Part shown: positions 32,036 to 43,057 of the stretch, one piece after another
Position numbering within the stretch: the first letter of the stretch is position 1
Layout of the letters: each line of letters starts with the position of its first letter
NCBI RefSeq assembly: GCF_014269035.2
Contig: NZ_JABWRP020000004.1
Span: 310,001 to 374,000, forward strand
Direction: 5' to 3'
Origin: Pseudomonas vlassakiae
Lineage (GTDB): Bacteria; Pseudomonadota; Gammaproteobacteria; Pseudomonadales; Pseudomonadaceae
DNA: 64,000 nucleotides
The notes under the pieces: generated by a model
What the model was told of the DNA's origin: nothing
The model's database searches: none
The model's input: the letters and a program-made list of their open reading frames with translations, nothing else
Position numbers and translations under genes: made by a program

Positions 32036-35000
32036 TCAGTGCTGGGTTTTGGTGCTGTTTTCAGGCTCGCGGATCTTGTACCAGGCTACGTACAGCGCCG
32101 GCAGGAACAGCAGCGTCAGCAGGGTCGCGACAATGATCCCGCCAATCATCGCGTAGGCCATCGGCCCCCAGAACACCTCGCGGGCAATCGGGATCATGCC
32201 CAGGCTCGCTGCCGCCGCCGTCAGCAGGATGGGGCGACGTCGGTGGTTGGTCGCCTCCACCACCGCATCCCACGGCGAGAGGCCCTGGGCCTCGAACTCG
32301 TCGATCTGGGTCACCAGGATCACCGAGTTACGAATGATGATGCCCGCCAAGGCGAGGATGCCGAGGATCGCCACAAAGCCCATCGGCGTGCCCGTCGGCA
32401 CCAGTGCCAGCACCACGCCGATCAGCCCCAGTGGCGCCACGCTGACCACCAGTAACAGCTTCTGCACGCTGTGCAGCTGGATCATCAGGAAGGTCGCCAT
32501 GAGGAACAGCATCAACGGGATGACCTTGCGGATCGGTCCCTGGGCCTTCGCGCTCTCCTCCACGGTACCGCCGGTGGCCACTTCGAAGCCCACCGGCAGC
32601 TTGCTGGCGAACTCGTCGATCTTCGGCTTGAGCTGGGCCACCAGGTCGGTCGGCTGGATATCGCCGTTGACCGAGGCCTTGATGGTGATGGTCGGCTTGC
32701 GGTCACGGCGCCATACCAGCGGCTGCTCCAGTTCGTAACGCACGGTGGCGAACGACAGCAGCGGGATCGAGGTACCGCTGGGCGTGAGAATCTGCAGGTT
32801 CTGCAGGGTATCAGGTGAGCCGCGCTCGCTGTCCTCGGCACGGGCGACCACATCGACCAGGTAAATGTTGTCGTTGACCTGGGTGATATCCACGCCGCTG
32901 ACGATGCTGTTCATGACATTGGCCACGTCCTCCGACGACAACCCCAGCTGACGCGCCTTGTCCTGGGCGATTTCCACCCGCAGCACCTTACCGGGCTCGT
33001 TCCAGTCGTAGATCATCTCGCCGATGTGCTCGTTCTGGTCGAGCAAGGTGGCCAGGTCGATGGCATGCTTGCGCACTTCGTCGATATTGGCGCCACTGAC
33101 CCGGTACTGGATCGGCCTGCCCACCGGCGGGCCCATTTCCAGCGATTGCACGTTGACGCCGATGCCGACGAACTCTTCATGCAGGATCTTCTGCAGCCGC
33201 TGCATCATGCCCTGGCGTTCTTCGAAGCCCTTGCTGACGATCACCAGCTGCGCGTAGTACGGGTTCTGCAACTGCTGGTCGAGGGGCAGATAGAAACGAA
33301 TCGCACCCTGGCCGATGTAGGTGCTCCAGCTCACCATGTCCGGGTCATCCTTGATGCGGGCCTCGAAGCGGTCGACCACCTTGCGGGTTTCCTCGATCGA
33401 AGCGTTCTGCGGCAGGTTGAGGTCGACGAGGATTTCCGGACGGTCCGATGACGGGAAGAACTGGTTCTGCACGAAACGCTCGCAAAAGATCGCCAGGGCA
33501 AACAGCACGACAGTGCCGATGATGGTCAGCCAGCGGTTGCGCATGCACCACAGCAGGCCATGCTCGAAGGCCCGGCCGACGCGCCCTGGCTCGGCTTCAT
33601 GGGCCTTGAGCTTGGCGCTGCTGAGAATGTGCACGCCCAGCACCGGGGCGAAGAACACCGCCACCACCCACGAGACCATCAGCGCCACGGCGATCACCGC
33701 AAACAGCGTGTAGGTGTATTCACCCGCGGAACTGGCGTTGAGGCCGATGGGCACGAAGCCGGCAACCGTCACCAGGGTACCGGTGAGCATGGGGAACGCC
33801 GTCGAGGTATAGGCGAACGTCGCCGCCTGCTCCTTGCTCTCGCCCATTTCCAGCCGTGTGACCATCACCTCGACCGTGATCATGGCGTCATCCACCAGCA
33901 AGCCGAGGGCGATGATCAGCGCACCCAGCGAAATCCGCTGCATGGTAATGCCGCTGTATTCCATGAACACGAACACCATCGCCAACACCAGTGGAATCGA
34001 ACAGGCCACCACCAGGCCAGCGCGCATGCCAAGGCTGACGAAACTCACCGCCAGCACGATCACCACCGCTTCGAACAGCGCGCTGGTGAAGCCGCCTACG
34101 GCCTGCTTGACCACCACGGCCTGGTCCGACACGGTGTGCACGCCAACGCCAACCGGCAGGTCCTCTATGACCCGCTCCATGCGTTTTTTCAGCGCCGCGC
34201 CAAATACCTGCATGTTGCCGCCGGCCTTCATGCCGATGGCCAGGCCGATGGCGGTCTGGCCGTTGTAACGGAACATCGGTGAGGGTGGGTCGACGTAGCC
34301 GCGCTGGATGTCAGCGATGTCGGCCAGGCGGAAGAAACGGTCGTTGATCTTCAGGTTGACCGTCTGCAGGTCCTTTTCCGAAGCGAACTGCCCGGTGGTG
34401 CGTACCGAAATGCGCTCGGGACCAGCCTCGATAACCCCGGCCGGGGTCACCGCGTTCTGCGACTGCAGGGCTTGCATGACTTGGCGCTGGTCGATGCCCA
34501 GGGCCGCCAGCTTGCGGGTCGAGAAGTTCAGGTACAGCACTTCGTCCTGGGTGCCGACCAGCTCGATCTTGCCGATGTTGGGGACATCGCGCACTTCCGC
34601 GCGCGCCTGCTCCACGTAGTCACGCAACTGACGCAGGGTGAGGCCGTCGGCGGTGAAGGCGTAGATCGAACCAAACACGTCGCCGAATTCATCGTTGAAC
34701 CCAGGCCCCTGGATGCCGGCCGGGAATTCACCGCGGATGTCCTGGATCTTCTTGCGCACCTGGTACCAGATTTGCGGGATGTCCTTGGCCTTGGTGGTGT
34801 CGCGCAGATACACGTACACCGTCGACTCGCCCGGGCGGGTATAGCTCTTGGTGTAGTCGAGGGAATCGAGTTCCTCGAGCTTCTTTTCGATGCGGTCGGT
34901 GATTTGGTACAGGGTTTCGTCCTGGGTCGCACCCGGCCAGCGGGTCTGAATCACCATGGTCTTGATGGTGAACGAAGGGTCTTCCTCCCGGCCAAGGTTG

Positions 35001-35101
35001 AAGTACGAGAAAATGCCCATCAGCAGGGCAACGAACATCAGGTACCAGACGAACGATTGATGCTTGAGCGCCCATTCGGACAGGTTGAAGCTTCCTTTCA
35101 T
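32036..35101 (-). CDS. RND efflux transporter permease (TriC-like)
   Basis: A 1021-residue RND pump subunit with the usual duplicated layout: helix 1 near residues 14-32, large periplasmic loop 1, helices 2-7, then helix 8 near 527-545, loop 2 and helices 9-12. The proton relay Asp pair is in LGLLVDDAMITVE (helix 4). FNLGREEDPSFTIKTMVIQT is a hallmark of the TriC / YhiV-divergent group. The operon order adaptor-adaptor-pump matches P. aeruginosa triABC. Substrates may include biocides or detergents. The ATG overlaps the preceding adaptor stop by 4 bp. Confidence 0.93.
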   Translation of the reverse strand: MKGSFNLSEWALKHQSFVWYLMFVALLMGIFSYFNLGREEDPSFTIKTMVIQTRWPGATQDETLYQITDRIEKKLEELDSLDYTKSYTRPGESTVYVYLRDTTKAKDIPQIWYQVRKKIQDIRGEFPAGIQGPGFNDEFGDVFGSIYAFTADGLTLRQLRDYVEQARAEVRDVPNIGKIELVGTQDEVLYLNFSTRKLAALGIDQRQVMQALQSQNAVTPAGVIEAGPERISVRTTGQFASEKDLQTVNLKINDRFFRLADIADIQRGYVDPPSPMFRYNGQTAIGLAIGMKAGGNMQVFGAALKKRMERVIEDLPVGVGVHTVSDQAVVVKQAVGGFTSALFEAVVIVLAVSFVSLGMRAGLVVACSIPLVLAMVFVFMEYSGITMQRISLGALIIALGLLVDDAMITVEVMVTRLEMGESKEQAATFAYTSTAFPMLTGTLVTVAGFVPIGLNASSAGEYTYTLFAVIAVALMVSWVVAVFFAPVLGVHILSSAKLKAHEAEPGRVGRAFEHGLLWCMRNRWLTIIGTVVLFALAIFCERFVQNQFFPSSDRPEILVDLNLPQNASIEETRKVVDRFEARIKDDPDMVSWSTYIGQGAIRFYLPLDQQLQNPYYAQLVIVSKGFEERQGMMQRLQKILHEEFVGIGVNVQSLEMGPPVGRPIQYRVSGANIDEVRKHAIDLATLLDQNEHIGEMIYDWNEPGKVLRVEIAQDKARQLGLSSEDVANVMNSIVSGVDITQVNDNIYLVDVVARAEDSERGSPDTLQNLQILTPSGTSIPLLSFATVRYELEQPLVWRRDRKPTITIKASVNGDIQPTDLVAQLKPKIDEFASKLPVGFEVATGGTVEESAKAQGPIRKVIPLMLFLMATFLMIQLHSVQKLLLVVSVAPLGLIGVVLALVPTGTPMGFVAILGILALAGIIIRNSVILVTQIDEFEAQGLSPWDAVVEATNHRRRPILLTAAAASLGMIPIAREVFWGPMAYAMIGGIIVATLLTLLFLPALYVAWYKIREPENSTKTQH

Positions 35102-36165
35102 TGCGCATCCTCGTCGAAGGTGACCTTCTGGCCAGGCTTGAGGCTGTTCACACCCGCCGTCACCACACGCTCGCCCGGCTGCACGCCCGACGCCAGGACG
35201 ATGCTGTCGGCGGTACGGTCGATCAGGGTGACGTCGCGGGTACCTACGGTTTTCTGCTCGGTGTCGATCACCCAGACCTGAGTCTTGCCATCACGCTCGA
35301 GCAAGGCACTGAGCGGCAGCTCGCTGCGCGGGCTCACTTCAGAACTCAGGGTCACGCTGATCGCGGTGCCCAAGTGGAAGGCCGGCGGGGTGCTGGCCAA
35401 TGTCAGGCGCGCGCGGCGGGTGCGGGTGGTTGCGTCGGCCTGTGGCTCCAGTTCACGCAGGGTGGCGGTGGTGTTGATGGTCGGGTCGAGCTGCGAGGCA
35501 ACGGTGAAGGTCAGGCCTTTGTTCAATTGCTCGGCGAGGCCGATCGGCAGGTCGATCACCGCTTCCTTCACATCCGGCCGCGCCAGGGTCACCACGGCCT
35601 GGCCGGCGGTGACGGTCTGCCCGGCTTCGGCCTGCCAGGCAGTGATGACCGCCGCATGATCAGTGCGCAGGGTGCTGTAGTCGAGCTGGTCGCGGGCCTG
35701 GCTGAGCGCCGAGCGCGCCTGCTCCAGTGCGGCGCTGGTGGTTTTCAGGTTGGTCTGGGCGATATCCAGCTGGGCCTGGGCCCCGACGCCGCGGTCAAAC
35801 AGCTGCTGCTGGCGGCGGGCATCGGCCTGGGCGTTGATCCACTGCGCCTGCACTTTGGCCAGGTCGCCTTCGGCGGCACGCAGCTGGTTCTGCTGGTCGG
35901 TGGGGTCGAGCGTGGCCAGGGTATCGCCCGGTTTGACCTGGGCGCCCACATCCAGCCAGCGCCGGGCGATGCGCCCGCCGACCCGGAAGCCCAAGGTGCT
36001 TTCGAAGCGCGCTTCGATAAGGCCAGCGAAGCGGCCCAGCTGCGATTGCATCTGTGGTTCCACCTTGACCGACAGCACCGGCCTGATCGGCTCGGGCGCT
36101 TGCTCATCGCTACCACAGGCGGCCAGCAGCATGCCGGCCGACAGTATCAGCAGCAGGCGCTTCAT
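35098..36165 (-). CDS. RND efflux periplasmic adaptor lipoprotein (second adaptor)
   Basis: A 355-residue membrane-fusion protein with lipobox GMLLAACGSD. FRVGGRIARRWLDVGAQVKP is the lipoyl half-motif, followed by a coiled-coil hairpin rich in Gln/Ala/Leu (about 90-160), the second lipoyl half near 175-200 and the beta-barrel region. It overlaps both neighbours by 4 bp. It bridges the inner-membrane pump and an outer-membrane channel. Confidence 0.92.
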   Translation of the reverse strand: MKRLLLILSAGMLLAACGSDEQAPEPIRPVLSVKVEPQMQSQLGRFAGLIEARFESTLGFRVGGRIARRWLDVGAQVKPGDTLATLDPTDQQNQLRAAEGDLAKVQAQWINAQADARRQQQLFDRGVGAQAQLDIAQTNLKTTSAALEQARSALSQARDQLDYSTLRTDHAAVITAWQAEAGQTVTAGQAVVTLARPDVKEAVIDLPIGLAEQLNKGLTFTVASQLDPTINTTATLRELEPQADATTRTRRARLTLASTPPAFHLGTAISVTLSSEVSPRSELPLSALLERDGKTQVWVIDTEQKTVGTRDVTLIDRTADSIVLASGVQPGERVVTAGVNSLKPGQKVTFDEDAQ

Positions 36166-37250
36166 AGCTCACCTCCCTGGGACCTGGCATCGACCTTCTG
36201 CACCTGCATGCCGGGGTGCAGCAGCTGGCCACCGACCACCACCACGGTTTCACCGGCCTTCAGGCCGCTGGCAACCACGATCTTGCCGGTCAGATAACGG
36301 CTGACCTCGACCTTGCGCAGTTCGACCTTGTCGCCCTCGCCCACCACCCAGACTGCTGGCTCATGCAGCGCCTTGGTCAATGCCGACCATGGCAGCTCGA
36401 CGCTGGGCCGCCCCACCGCATTGGTGCTGGCAGTGACCGGCGCGCCCAACTGCATGTCTGGCGGCACATCCTTCAGCGCCACCTTGACCTGCACGGTGCC
36501 GCTTTGCGCGGACACGGTGGGGGTGATTTCACGGACAAAGCCGTGAGCCTGGACCTGGGGGTCATCCAGCAGGCTGACGATGACCCCAGCGTCGCTGGGC
36601 GGCGCCACCAGCAGCGATTCGTAGACGTTGAACACCGCATCGCGGTCGCCGTCACGGGCCAGGCTGAAGATCGGCATGGTCGCCTGCACCACCTGGCCCA
36701 CCTCGGCCTGGCGCTCGGTGATCACGCCATCGGCATCGGACACCAACGCGGTGTAGCTCAGCTGCTCATTGGCATCGGCCAGCTCTGCCTGGGCAGCCTT
36801 GAGCGCGCTCTGGTTGCTGCGCAGCGCAGCTTCGGCGGCATCGTATTCGCTCTGGCTGGTGTAGCCCTTGGGCAGCAATTTTTGCTGGCGGACAAAGGCC
36901 GCGCTGGCCTGGGTGACCCGCGCTTGCGCCGCGAACACCTCGGCCTTGGCCGAGTCGACATTGTTCTGCAGGTCTTTCGGGTCGAGCCGCGCCAGCACCT
37001 GGTTGGCCCTGACGTGATCGCCCACATCGACGCTACGGGAAATGATCTTGCCGCCCACGCGGAACGACAGGTCGGTCTGCACCCGCGCCTGCACGTCGCC
37101 CGTCAGGGTGACTCTGGCAGCGAAGTCGGTGGGTGTTACCTGCTGCACGCCGACCCGCGGCAGCGTTTCGGTGGTTTCTTCCTTGCTACAGCCAGCGAGC
37201 AGATACAGCAGCCCCAGGCAAACTACCGACAGCGGACGCATCAACGTCAT
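36162..37250 (-). CDS. RND efflux periplasmic adaptor lipoprotein (first adaptor)
   Basis: A 362-residue membrane-fusion protein with lipobox LLYLLAGCSK. FRVGGKIISRSVDVGDHVRA begins the lipoyl domain, and the coiled-coil region spans about 100-165. The start is ATG 37250 with AAGGAG upstream. It is a paralogue of the next gene; having two different adaptors is the defining trait of TriABC-type pumps. Confidence 0.92.
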   Translation of the reverse strand: MTLMRPLSVVCLGLLYLLAGCSKEETTETLPRVGVQQVTPTDFAARVTLTGDVQARVQTDLSFRVGGKIISRSVDVGDHVRANQVLARLDPKDLQNNVDSAKAEVFAAQARVTQASAAFVRQQKLLPKGYTSQSEYDAAEAALRSNQSALKAAQAELADANEQLSYTALVSDADGVITERQAEVGQVVQATMPIFSLARDGDRDAVFNVYESLLVAPPSDAGVIVSLLDDPQVQAHGFVREITPTVSAQSGTVQVKVALKDVPPDMQLGAPVTASTNAVGRPSVELPWSALTKALHEPAVWVVGEGDKVELRKVEVSRYLTGKIVVASGLKAGETVVVVGGQLLHPGMQVQKVDARSQGGEL

Positions 37251-37500
37251 GCAGGCTCCTTGCTTTGCGCGCAAATGATTCTTGGGATGCGACTGTCAGC
37301 GTAGTTCAGGGTTCGATAAACGGCACTGATCGGAATCAGCTATGGGAGGCCGTCATGGCATCCAGGTGCCTGACGTGACATTTTCGGCGGCGGTAAGATC
37401 GAGCGCCGCGCGGGCGGCGCTCGGTTTCGCAGGCGCTGAAGATATTGTGCCTGGCACCCGACACCCCACAGAACCAAAGCCCTGCAGGGTGCCCTCAAGA
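37251..37500. other. 250-bp gap between adaptor operon and spuH
   Basis: Contains the adaptor promoter region and, nearer spuH, two hairpins: GAGCGCCG / CGGCGCTC at 37401-37422 followed by GGTTT, and GGCACCC / GGGTGCC at 37453-37493. Either may end the spu operon. No ORF is convincing. Confidence 0.45.
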
Positions 37501-38394
37501 TCAGGCCGAAGCGGCCACTTGAGTCGGGCGCTTGACCTGCGGCTGCGAGGCGTTGGCCGCCGCACCCTCTTCGATCGCCTGCTGGATCGCCTTGCGCCGA
37601 CGCTCTTCGGCCTGGCGGCTGAAGAACCAGACAAAGAAGGTCACCAGCGACACCGACAGCAGGATCAGGCTGGCCACGGCGTTGATCTCAGGCTTCACGC
37701 CCAGACGCACCGCCGAGAACACCTCCATCGGCAAGGTGGTCGAACCTGGGCCGGACACGAAGCTCGCCAGTACCAGGTCGTCCAGCGACAGGGCGAACGA
37801 CATCATGCCGCCTGCCGCCAGCGACGGCGCGATCATCGGGATGGTGATCAGGAAGAACACCTTCCACGGCTTGGCTCCCAGGTCCATCGCCGCTTCCTCG
37901 ATCGACAGGTCCAGCTCGCGCAGGCGTGCCGACACCACCACCGCCACATACGCCGCGCAGAACGTGGTATGCGCGATCCAGATCGTGACGATGCCACGCT
38001 CCTGTGGCCAGCCGATCATCTGTGCCATGGCCACGAACAGCAGCAACAGCGACAGACCGGTGATCACTTCGGGCATGACCAGCGGTGCGGTGACCAGGCC
38101 GCCGAACAGCGTGCGGCCCTTGAAACGGGTGACCCGGGTCAGCACGAAGGCCGCCAGGGTACCCAGCGCCACCGCAGCCACCGCCGTGTAGCAGGCGATT
38201 TCCAGCGAGCGCATCACCGAACCCATCAGCTGGGTGTTGTCGAGCAGGCCGACGTACCACTTCACCGACCAGCCGCCCCAAACCGTCACCAGTTTCGAGG
38301 CGTTGAACGAGTAGATCACCAGGATCAGCATTGGCAGGTAGATGAACAGCAAGCCGAGCACCAGCATCAGCTTGGAAAAACTGAAACGCTTCAT
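37501..38394 (-). CDS. spuH: Polyamine ABC transporter permease SpuH (PotI)
   Basis: A 297-residue permease with six helices. LMLVLGLLFIYLPMLILVIY is typical of PotI N-termini, and AAMDLGAKPWKVFFLITIPM is the EAA loop. SLDDLVLASFVSGPGSTTLP is a PotC/PotI signature. It overlaps spuG by 4 bp. It is the last gene of the polyamine operon. Confidence 0.94.
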   Translation of the reverse strand: MKRFSFSKLMLVLGLLFIYLPMLILVIYSFNASKLVTVWGGWSVKWYVGLLDNTQLMGSVMRSLEIACYTAVAAVALGTLAAFVLTRVTRFKGRTLFGGLVTAPLVMPEVITGLSLLLLFVAMAQMIGWPQERGIVTIWIAHTTFCAAYVAVVVSARLRELDLSIEEAAMDLGAKPWKVFFLITIPMIAPSLAAGGMMSFALSLDDLVLASFVSGPGSTTLPMEVFSAVRLGVKPEINAVASLILLSVSLVTFFVWFFSRQAEERRRKAIQQAIEEGAAANASQPQVKRPTQVAASA

Positions 38395-39311
38395 GCCCTG
38401 CCCTCCATTTCTTTGGCCTGGCTGCGGTTGAACAGCAGGATCGGCACGATCAGGATCGCCAGCATCACCACCGCCAGGGCGGATGCCACCGGCCAGTCAC
38501 GGTTGTTGAAGAATTCCTGCCACAGCACTTTACCGATCATCAGGGTTTCCGGGCCGCCAAGCAGTTCAGGAATGACGAACTCGCCCACCACCGGGATGAA
38601 CACCAGCATGCAGCCGGCGATGATGCCGTTCTTCGACAGCGGCACGGTGATTTTCCAGAAGCTGTTGAAGGTACTCGACCCCAGGTCGGAAGCCGCTTCG
38701 AGCAGGCTCGGGTCGTGCTTCACCAGGTTGGCGAACAGCGGCAGGATCATGAACGGCAGGTACGAATAGACCACACCGATGTATACCGCCAGGTTGGTGT
38801 TGAGGATCTGCAATGGCTGATCGATCAAGCCGGTCCACAGCAGGAAGCCGTTGAGCAGCCCGTTGTTGCTGAGGATGCCCATCCAGGCATAGACGCGGAT
38901 CAGGATCGCAGTCCAGGTCGGCATCATGATCAGCAGCAGCAGGACCGTCTGGGTCTCCTTCTTGGCGTTGGCGATGGCATAGGCCATCGGGTAGCCGATC
39001 AGCAGGCACAGCAGGGTGCTGAAGAATGCCATCTTCAACGAGCCCAGGTAGGCCGAGATGTACAGCTCATCCTCGGTCAACAGGCCGTAGTTGGCCAGGT
39101 TGAGCACCAACTGGATCTTGTCTTCGACGTAGGTGTAGATCTCGGTATACGGCGGGATCGCCACGTCGGCTTCGGCGAAGCTGATCTTCAAGACGATGAA
39201 GAACGGCAGCATGAAGAACAGGAACAGCCAGATGAACGGCACGCCGATCACCAGGTGCCGTCCCTCCGGGATAAGGCGCTGGAAGGCTCGCTTGAGCTTG
39301 CGAGGTTTCAT
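38391..39311 (-). CDS. spuG: Polyamine ABC transporter permease SpuG (PotH)
   Basis: A 306-residue permease. GVPFIWLFLFFMLPFFIVLK is the first helix and AASDLGSSTFNSFWKITVPL the EAA loop; IPVVGEFVIPELLGGPETLM is the PotB/PotH signature. The start is ATG 39311, overlapping the spuF stop as ATGA; an in-frame GTG/ATG further upstream would lie inside spuF. Confidence 0.94.
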   Translation of the reverse strand: MKPRKLKRAFQRLIPEGRHLVIGVPFIWLFLFFMLPFFIVLKISFAEADVAIPPYTEIYTYVEDKIQLVLNLANYGLLTEDELYISAYLGSLKMAFFSTLLCLLIGYPMAYAIANAKKETQTVLLLLIMMPTWTAILIRVYAWMGILSNNGLLNGFLLWTGLIDQPLQILNTNLAVYIGVVYSYLPFMILPLFANLVKHDPSLLEAASDLGSSTFNSFWKITVPLSKNGIIAGCMLVFIPVVGEFVIPELLGGPETLMIGKVLWQEFFNNRDWPVASALAVVMLAILIVPILLFNRSQAKEMEGRA

Positions 39312-40450
39312 GACCGCAGTACCACGCCGCTGTCGTCTTCCCACCACACGTACACTTCATCGCCCCACGTCGGGCGGGCGCCCTGGCGCTCGGTGTTGGC
39401 GACGAACGACTGGACGACCTTGCCGCTCGGCAGCTCGACGTAGAACACCGAGTGGCCGCCCAGGTAGGCGATGTCGTGGACCTTGCCACGCGACCAGTTG
39501 TGCTCGCAGGTCGGTTGCTGGGAGGTGACCAGCATCTTCTCCGGGCGCAGGGCGTAGGTGATGTGCTTGTCTTCCACCGAGGTGGTGATGCCGTGGCCCA
39601 CGTAGATCTTGCGCTCCAGCTCCGGGCTGGCAATGATCGCGTGGCCTTCGGCGTCGTCGACCACTTCACCCTCGAACAGGTTGACGTTACCGATGAATTC
39701 ACACACCAGGCGGCTGGTCGGGGTCTCGTAGATATCCACCGGCGAGCCGATCTGGGCGATCCAGCCCAGATGCATGATGGCGATACGCTGGGCCATGGTC
39801 ATGGCCTCTTCCTGGTCGTGGGTCACCATCACGCAGGTCACCCCTACGCGCTCGATGATTTCCACCAGTTCCAGCTGCATCTGCGAACGCAGTTTCTTGT
39901 CCAGCGCACCCATCGGCTCGTCGAGCAGCAGCAGTTTGGGACGCTTGGCCAGCGAACGGGCCAGAGCCACCCGCTGACGCTGGCCACCGGAGAGCTGGTG
40001 TGGTTTGCGCTTGGCGTACTGGGTCATGTGTACCAGCTTCAGCATCTCGGCCACGCGGGCGTCGATCTCAGCCTTGGGCATCTTGTCCTGCTGCAGGCCG
40101 AAGGCGATGTTCTGCGCCACGGTCATGTGCGGGAACAGTGCATAGGACTGGAACATCATGTTGATCGGCCGCTCGTACGGCGGCATATCGGTGATGTCGA
40201 CGCCGTCGAGGTAGATGCGCCCCTCAGTCGGGCGCTCGAAGCCGGCCAGCATACGCAGCAAGGTCGACTTGCCGGAACCGGAGCCACCCAGCAGGGCGAA
40301 GATTTCGCCTTTGCGGATTTCCAGGGACACATCGTCCACGGCCACCGTTTCGTCGAACTTTTTTGTAACCCGGTCGATCTTGACCAGCACCTGCTTGGGT
40401 TGCTGGCCACCCTCGAGGGCTTTTTTATAGGCACCGGAGGCAACTGCCAT
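39308..40450 (-). CDS. spuF: Polyamine ABC transporter ATP-binding protein SpuF (PotG)
   Basis: A 380-residue ATPase with Walker A GGSGSGKST, signature [15 protein letters not shown], Walker B KLLLLDEPMGALDKKLRSQM, and a C-terminal TOBE domain (about 300-380). Start taken at ATG 40450 (MAVASGAYKKAL), with GGGAG upstream. It drives uptake with SpuG/SpuH. Confidence 0.95.
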   Translation of the reverse strand: MAVASGAYKKALEGGQQPKQVLVKIDRVTKKFDETVAVDDVSLEIRKGEIFALLGGSGSGKSTLLRMLAGFERPTEGRIYLDGVDITDMPPYERPINMMFQSYALFPHMTVAQNIAFGLQQDKMPKAEIDARVAEMLKLVHMTQYAKRKPHQLSGGQRQRVALARSLAKRPKLLLLDEPMGALDKKLRSQMQLELVEIIERVGVTCVMVTHDQEEAMTMAQRIAIMHLGWIAQIGSPVDIYETPTSRLVCEFIGNVNLFEGEVVDDAEGHAIIASPELERKIYVGHGITTSVEDKHITYALRPEKMLVTSQQPTCEHNWSRGKVHDIAYLGGHSVFYVELPSGKVVQSFVANTERQGARPTWGDEVYVWWEDDSGVVLRS

Positions 40451-40521
40451 GAGTGAAACTCCCAACAAGATTTTTGTGCCCGCGCGGCCTGTATTCCAGG
40501 TACCGCTACGGGTCTGGATGA

Positions 40522-41700
<1,179 letters not shown>

Positions 41701-41747
41701 TTACCTGCGCAGCTTCGTTGCCGCAATCATCAATTGCCATTCACTGG

Positions 41748-41775
41748 CTCTGGGCCGGGAAACCCCGGCCCAGAG
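41748..41775. other. Strong hairpin between spuD and spuE
   Basis: CTCTGGGCCGGG pairs with its inverse over 12 bp with a four-base loop, 16 bp past the spuD stop. There is no following T-run on the minus strand, so an mRNA-stabilising 3' structure is more likely than a full terminator. Confidence 0.6.
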
Positions 41776-41790
41776 GTCACGCATCGGGGC

Positions 41791-42888
41791 TTATTTGCCC
41801 GATTTGATCTTGGTCCAGCTACGGGTGATGTCACGCTGGACCTTGGCATCCGGTGCAGCGATGGCGTACAGCTGTTTCTTCACTTCAGCTGGCGGATAGA
41901 TGCTCGGGTCGCTGGTGATGGCCTTGTCGACCAACGGAGTAGCGGCCTCGTTGCCGTTAGGGAAACGCACGGCGTTGGTGATTTCAGCCATGACTTCCGG
42001 TTGCATCAGGAAGTCCATGAACTTGTAGGCAGCTTCCTTGTGCTCGGCATCTTTAGGGATGGCGACCATGTCGTAGAAGGTACCGGCACCTTCTTTCGGA
42101 ATGATGTAGTCCACTTTGACCTTGTCGCCAGCTTCGTGGGCGCGGGCCTTGGCCTGCTCGACGTCACCCGAGTAACCGACGGCTACACAGATGTTGCCGT
42201 TGGCCAGGTCGCCGATGTACTTGGACGAGTGGAAATAGGTGATCGAAGGACGGACCTTGAGGAACAGCTCCTCGGCGGCCTTCAGGTCTTCCTTGCTGGT
42301 GCTGTTGGTCGGCTTGCCCAGGTAGTGCAGCGCGGCCGGGAGCATTTCGGTCGGGGCATCCAGGAAGCTTACGCCGCAGCTCTTGAGCTTGGCGATGTTC
42401 TCAGGCTTGAACACCACGTCCCACGAGTCGATCTTGTCCACGCCCAGCGCGGCCTTGACCTTCTCCGGGTTGTAGCCGATGCCGATCGAGCCCCACATGT
42501 ACGGGAAGGCGTGCTTGTTGTCCTTGTCGCTGGCATCGCCTACGGCCTTGAGCAGGTCTTTGTCGAGGTTCTTCCAGTTAGGCAGCTTGGAGCGGTCCAG
42601 CTCCTCGTAGACACCCGCTTTGATCTGCTTGGCCAGGAAGTTGTTCGACGGCACGACGATGTCGTAGCCCGACTTGCCGGCCAGCAGTTTGGCCTCCAGG
42701 GTTTCGTTGCTGTCGAACACGTCGTACTTGACCTTGATACCGGTCTGCTTCTCGAACTTGGCGATGGTGTCCGGAGCGATGTAGTCCGACCAGTTGTAGA
42801 CGTTCAACACGGTATCGTCAGCGTGAACAGCGGTAGCCATGCCACCCATCAGGGCGGCGGCCAGCAACGTTTTGCCCATTTTATTCAT
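41791..42888 (-). CDS. spuD: Polyamine-binding periplasmic protein SpuD (probably putrescine)
   Basis: A 365-residue binding protein with signal peptide ending AVHA and mature [13 protein letters not shown]. It ends [13 protein letters not shown], as SpuD does. Phe271 in [14 protein letters not shown] corresponds to the Phe reported for putrescine-binding SpuD. It is about half identical by eye to SpuE, implying duplication. Hairpins flank it on both sides, and the binding protein is probably made in excess over the permeases. Confidence 0.93.
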   Translation of the reverse strand: MNKMGKTLLAAALMGGMATAVHADDTVLNVYNWSDYIAPDTIAKFEKQTGIKVKYDVFDSNETLEAKLLAGKSGYDIVVPSNNFLAKQIKAGVYEELDRSKLPNWKNLDKDLLKAVGDASDKDNKHAFPYMWGSIGIGYNPEKVKAALGVDKIDSWDVVFKPENIAKLKSCGVSFLDAPTEMLPAALHYLGKPTNSTSKEDLKAAEELFLKVRPSITYFHSSKYIGDLANGNICVAVGYSGDVEQAKARAHEAGDKVKVDYIIPKEGAGTFYDMVAIPKDAEHKEAAYKFMDFLMQPEVMAEITNAVRFPNGNEAATPLVDKAITSDPSIYPPAEVKKQLYAIAAPDAKVQRDITRSWTKIKSGK

Positions 42889-42984
42889 GCGTAGTGCTCC
42901 AGAATTTTTATGTTAGCAACTGTCCAGCAGCCAGAACCCACGGTGCAGAGCGCGCGGCGACTGAAACAACCGCTAGTCTGGCAA

Positions 42985-43024
42985 GTTACAAGGCTCTGTT
43001 TCAAGGAAAGCAGGGCCTTGTAAC
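42985..43024. other. Long hairpin between spuC and spuD
   Basis: GTTACAAGGC (42985-42994) and GCCTTGTAAC (43015-43024) are exact inverses; the stem extends to 14 bp with one G-U pair and a 12-base loop. It lies in the 169-bp gap before spuD. No T-run follows, so it may be a processing site, attenuator or protein-binding RNA element. Confidence 0.55.
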
Positions 43025-43057
43025 GACTTAATGTCACATCGCTAGCCTAGCAAACGC

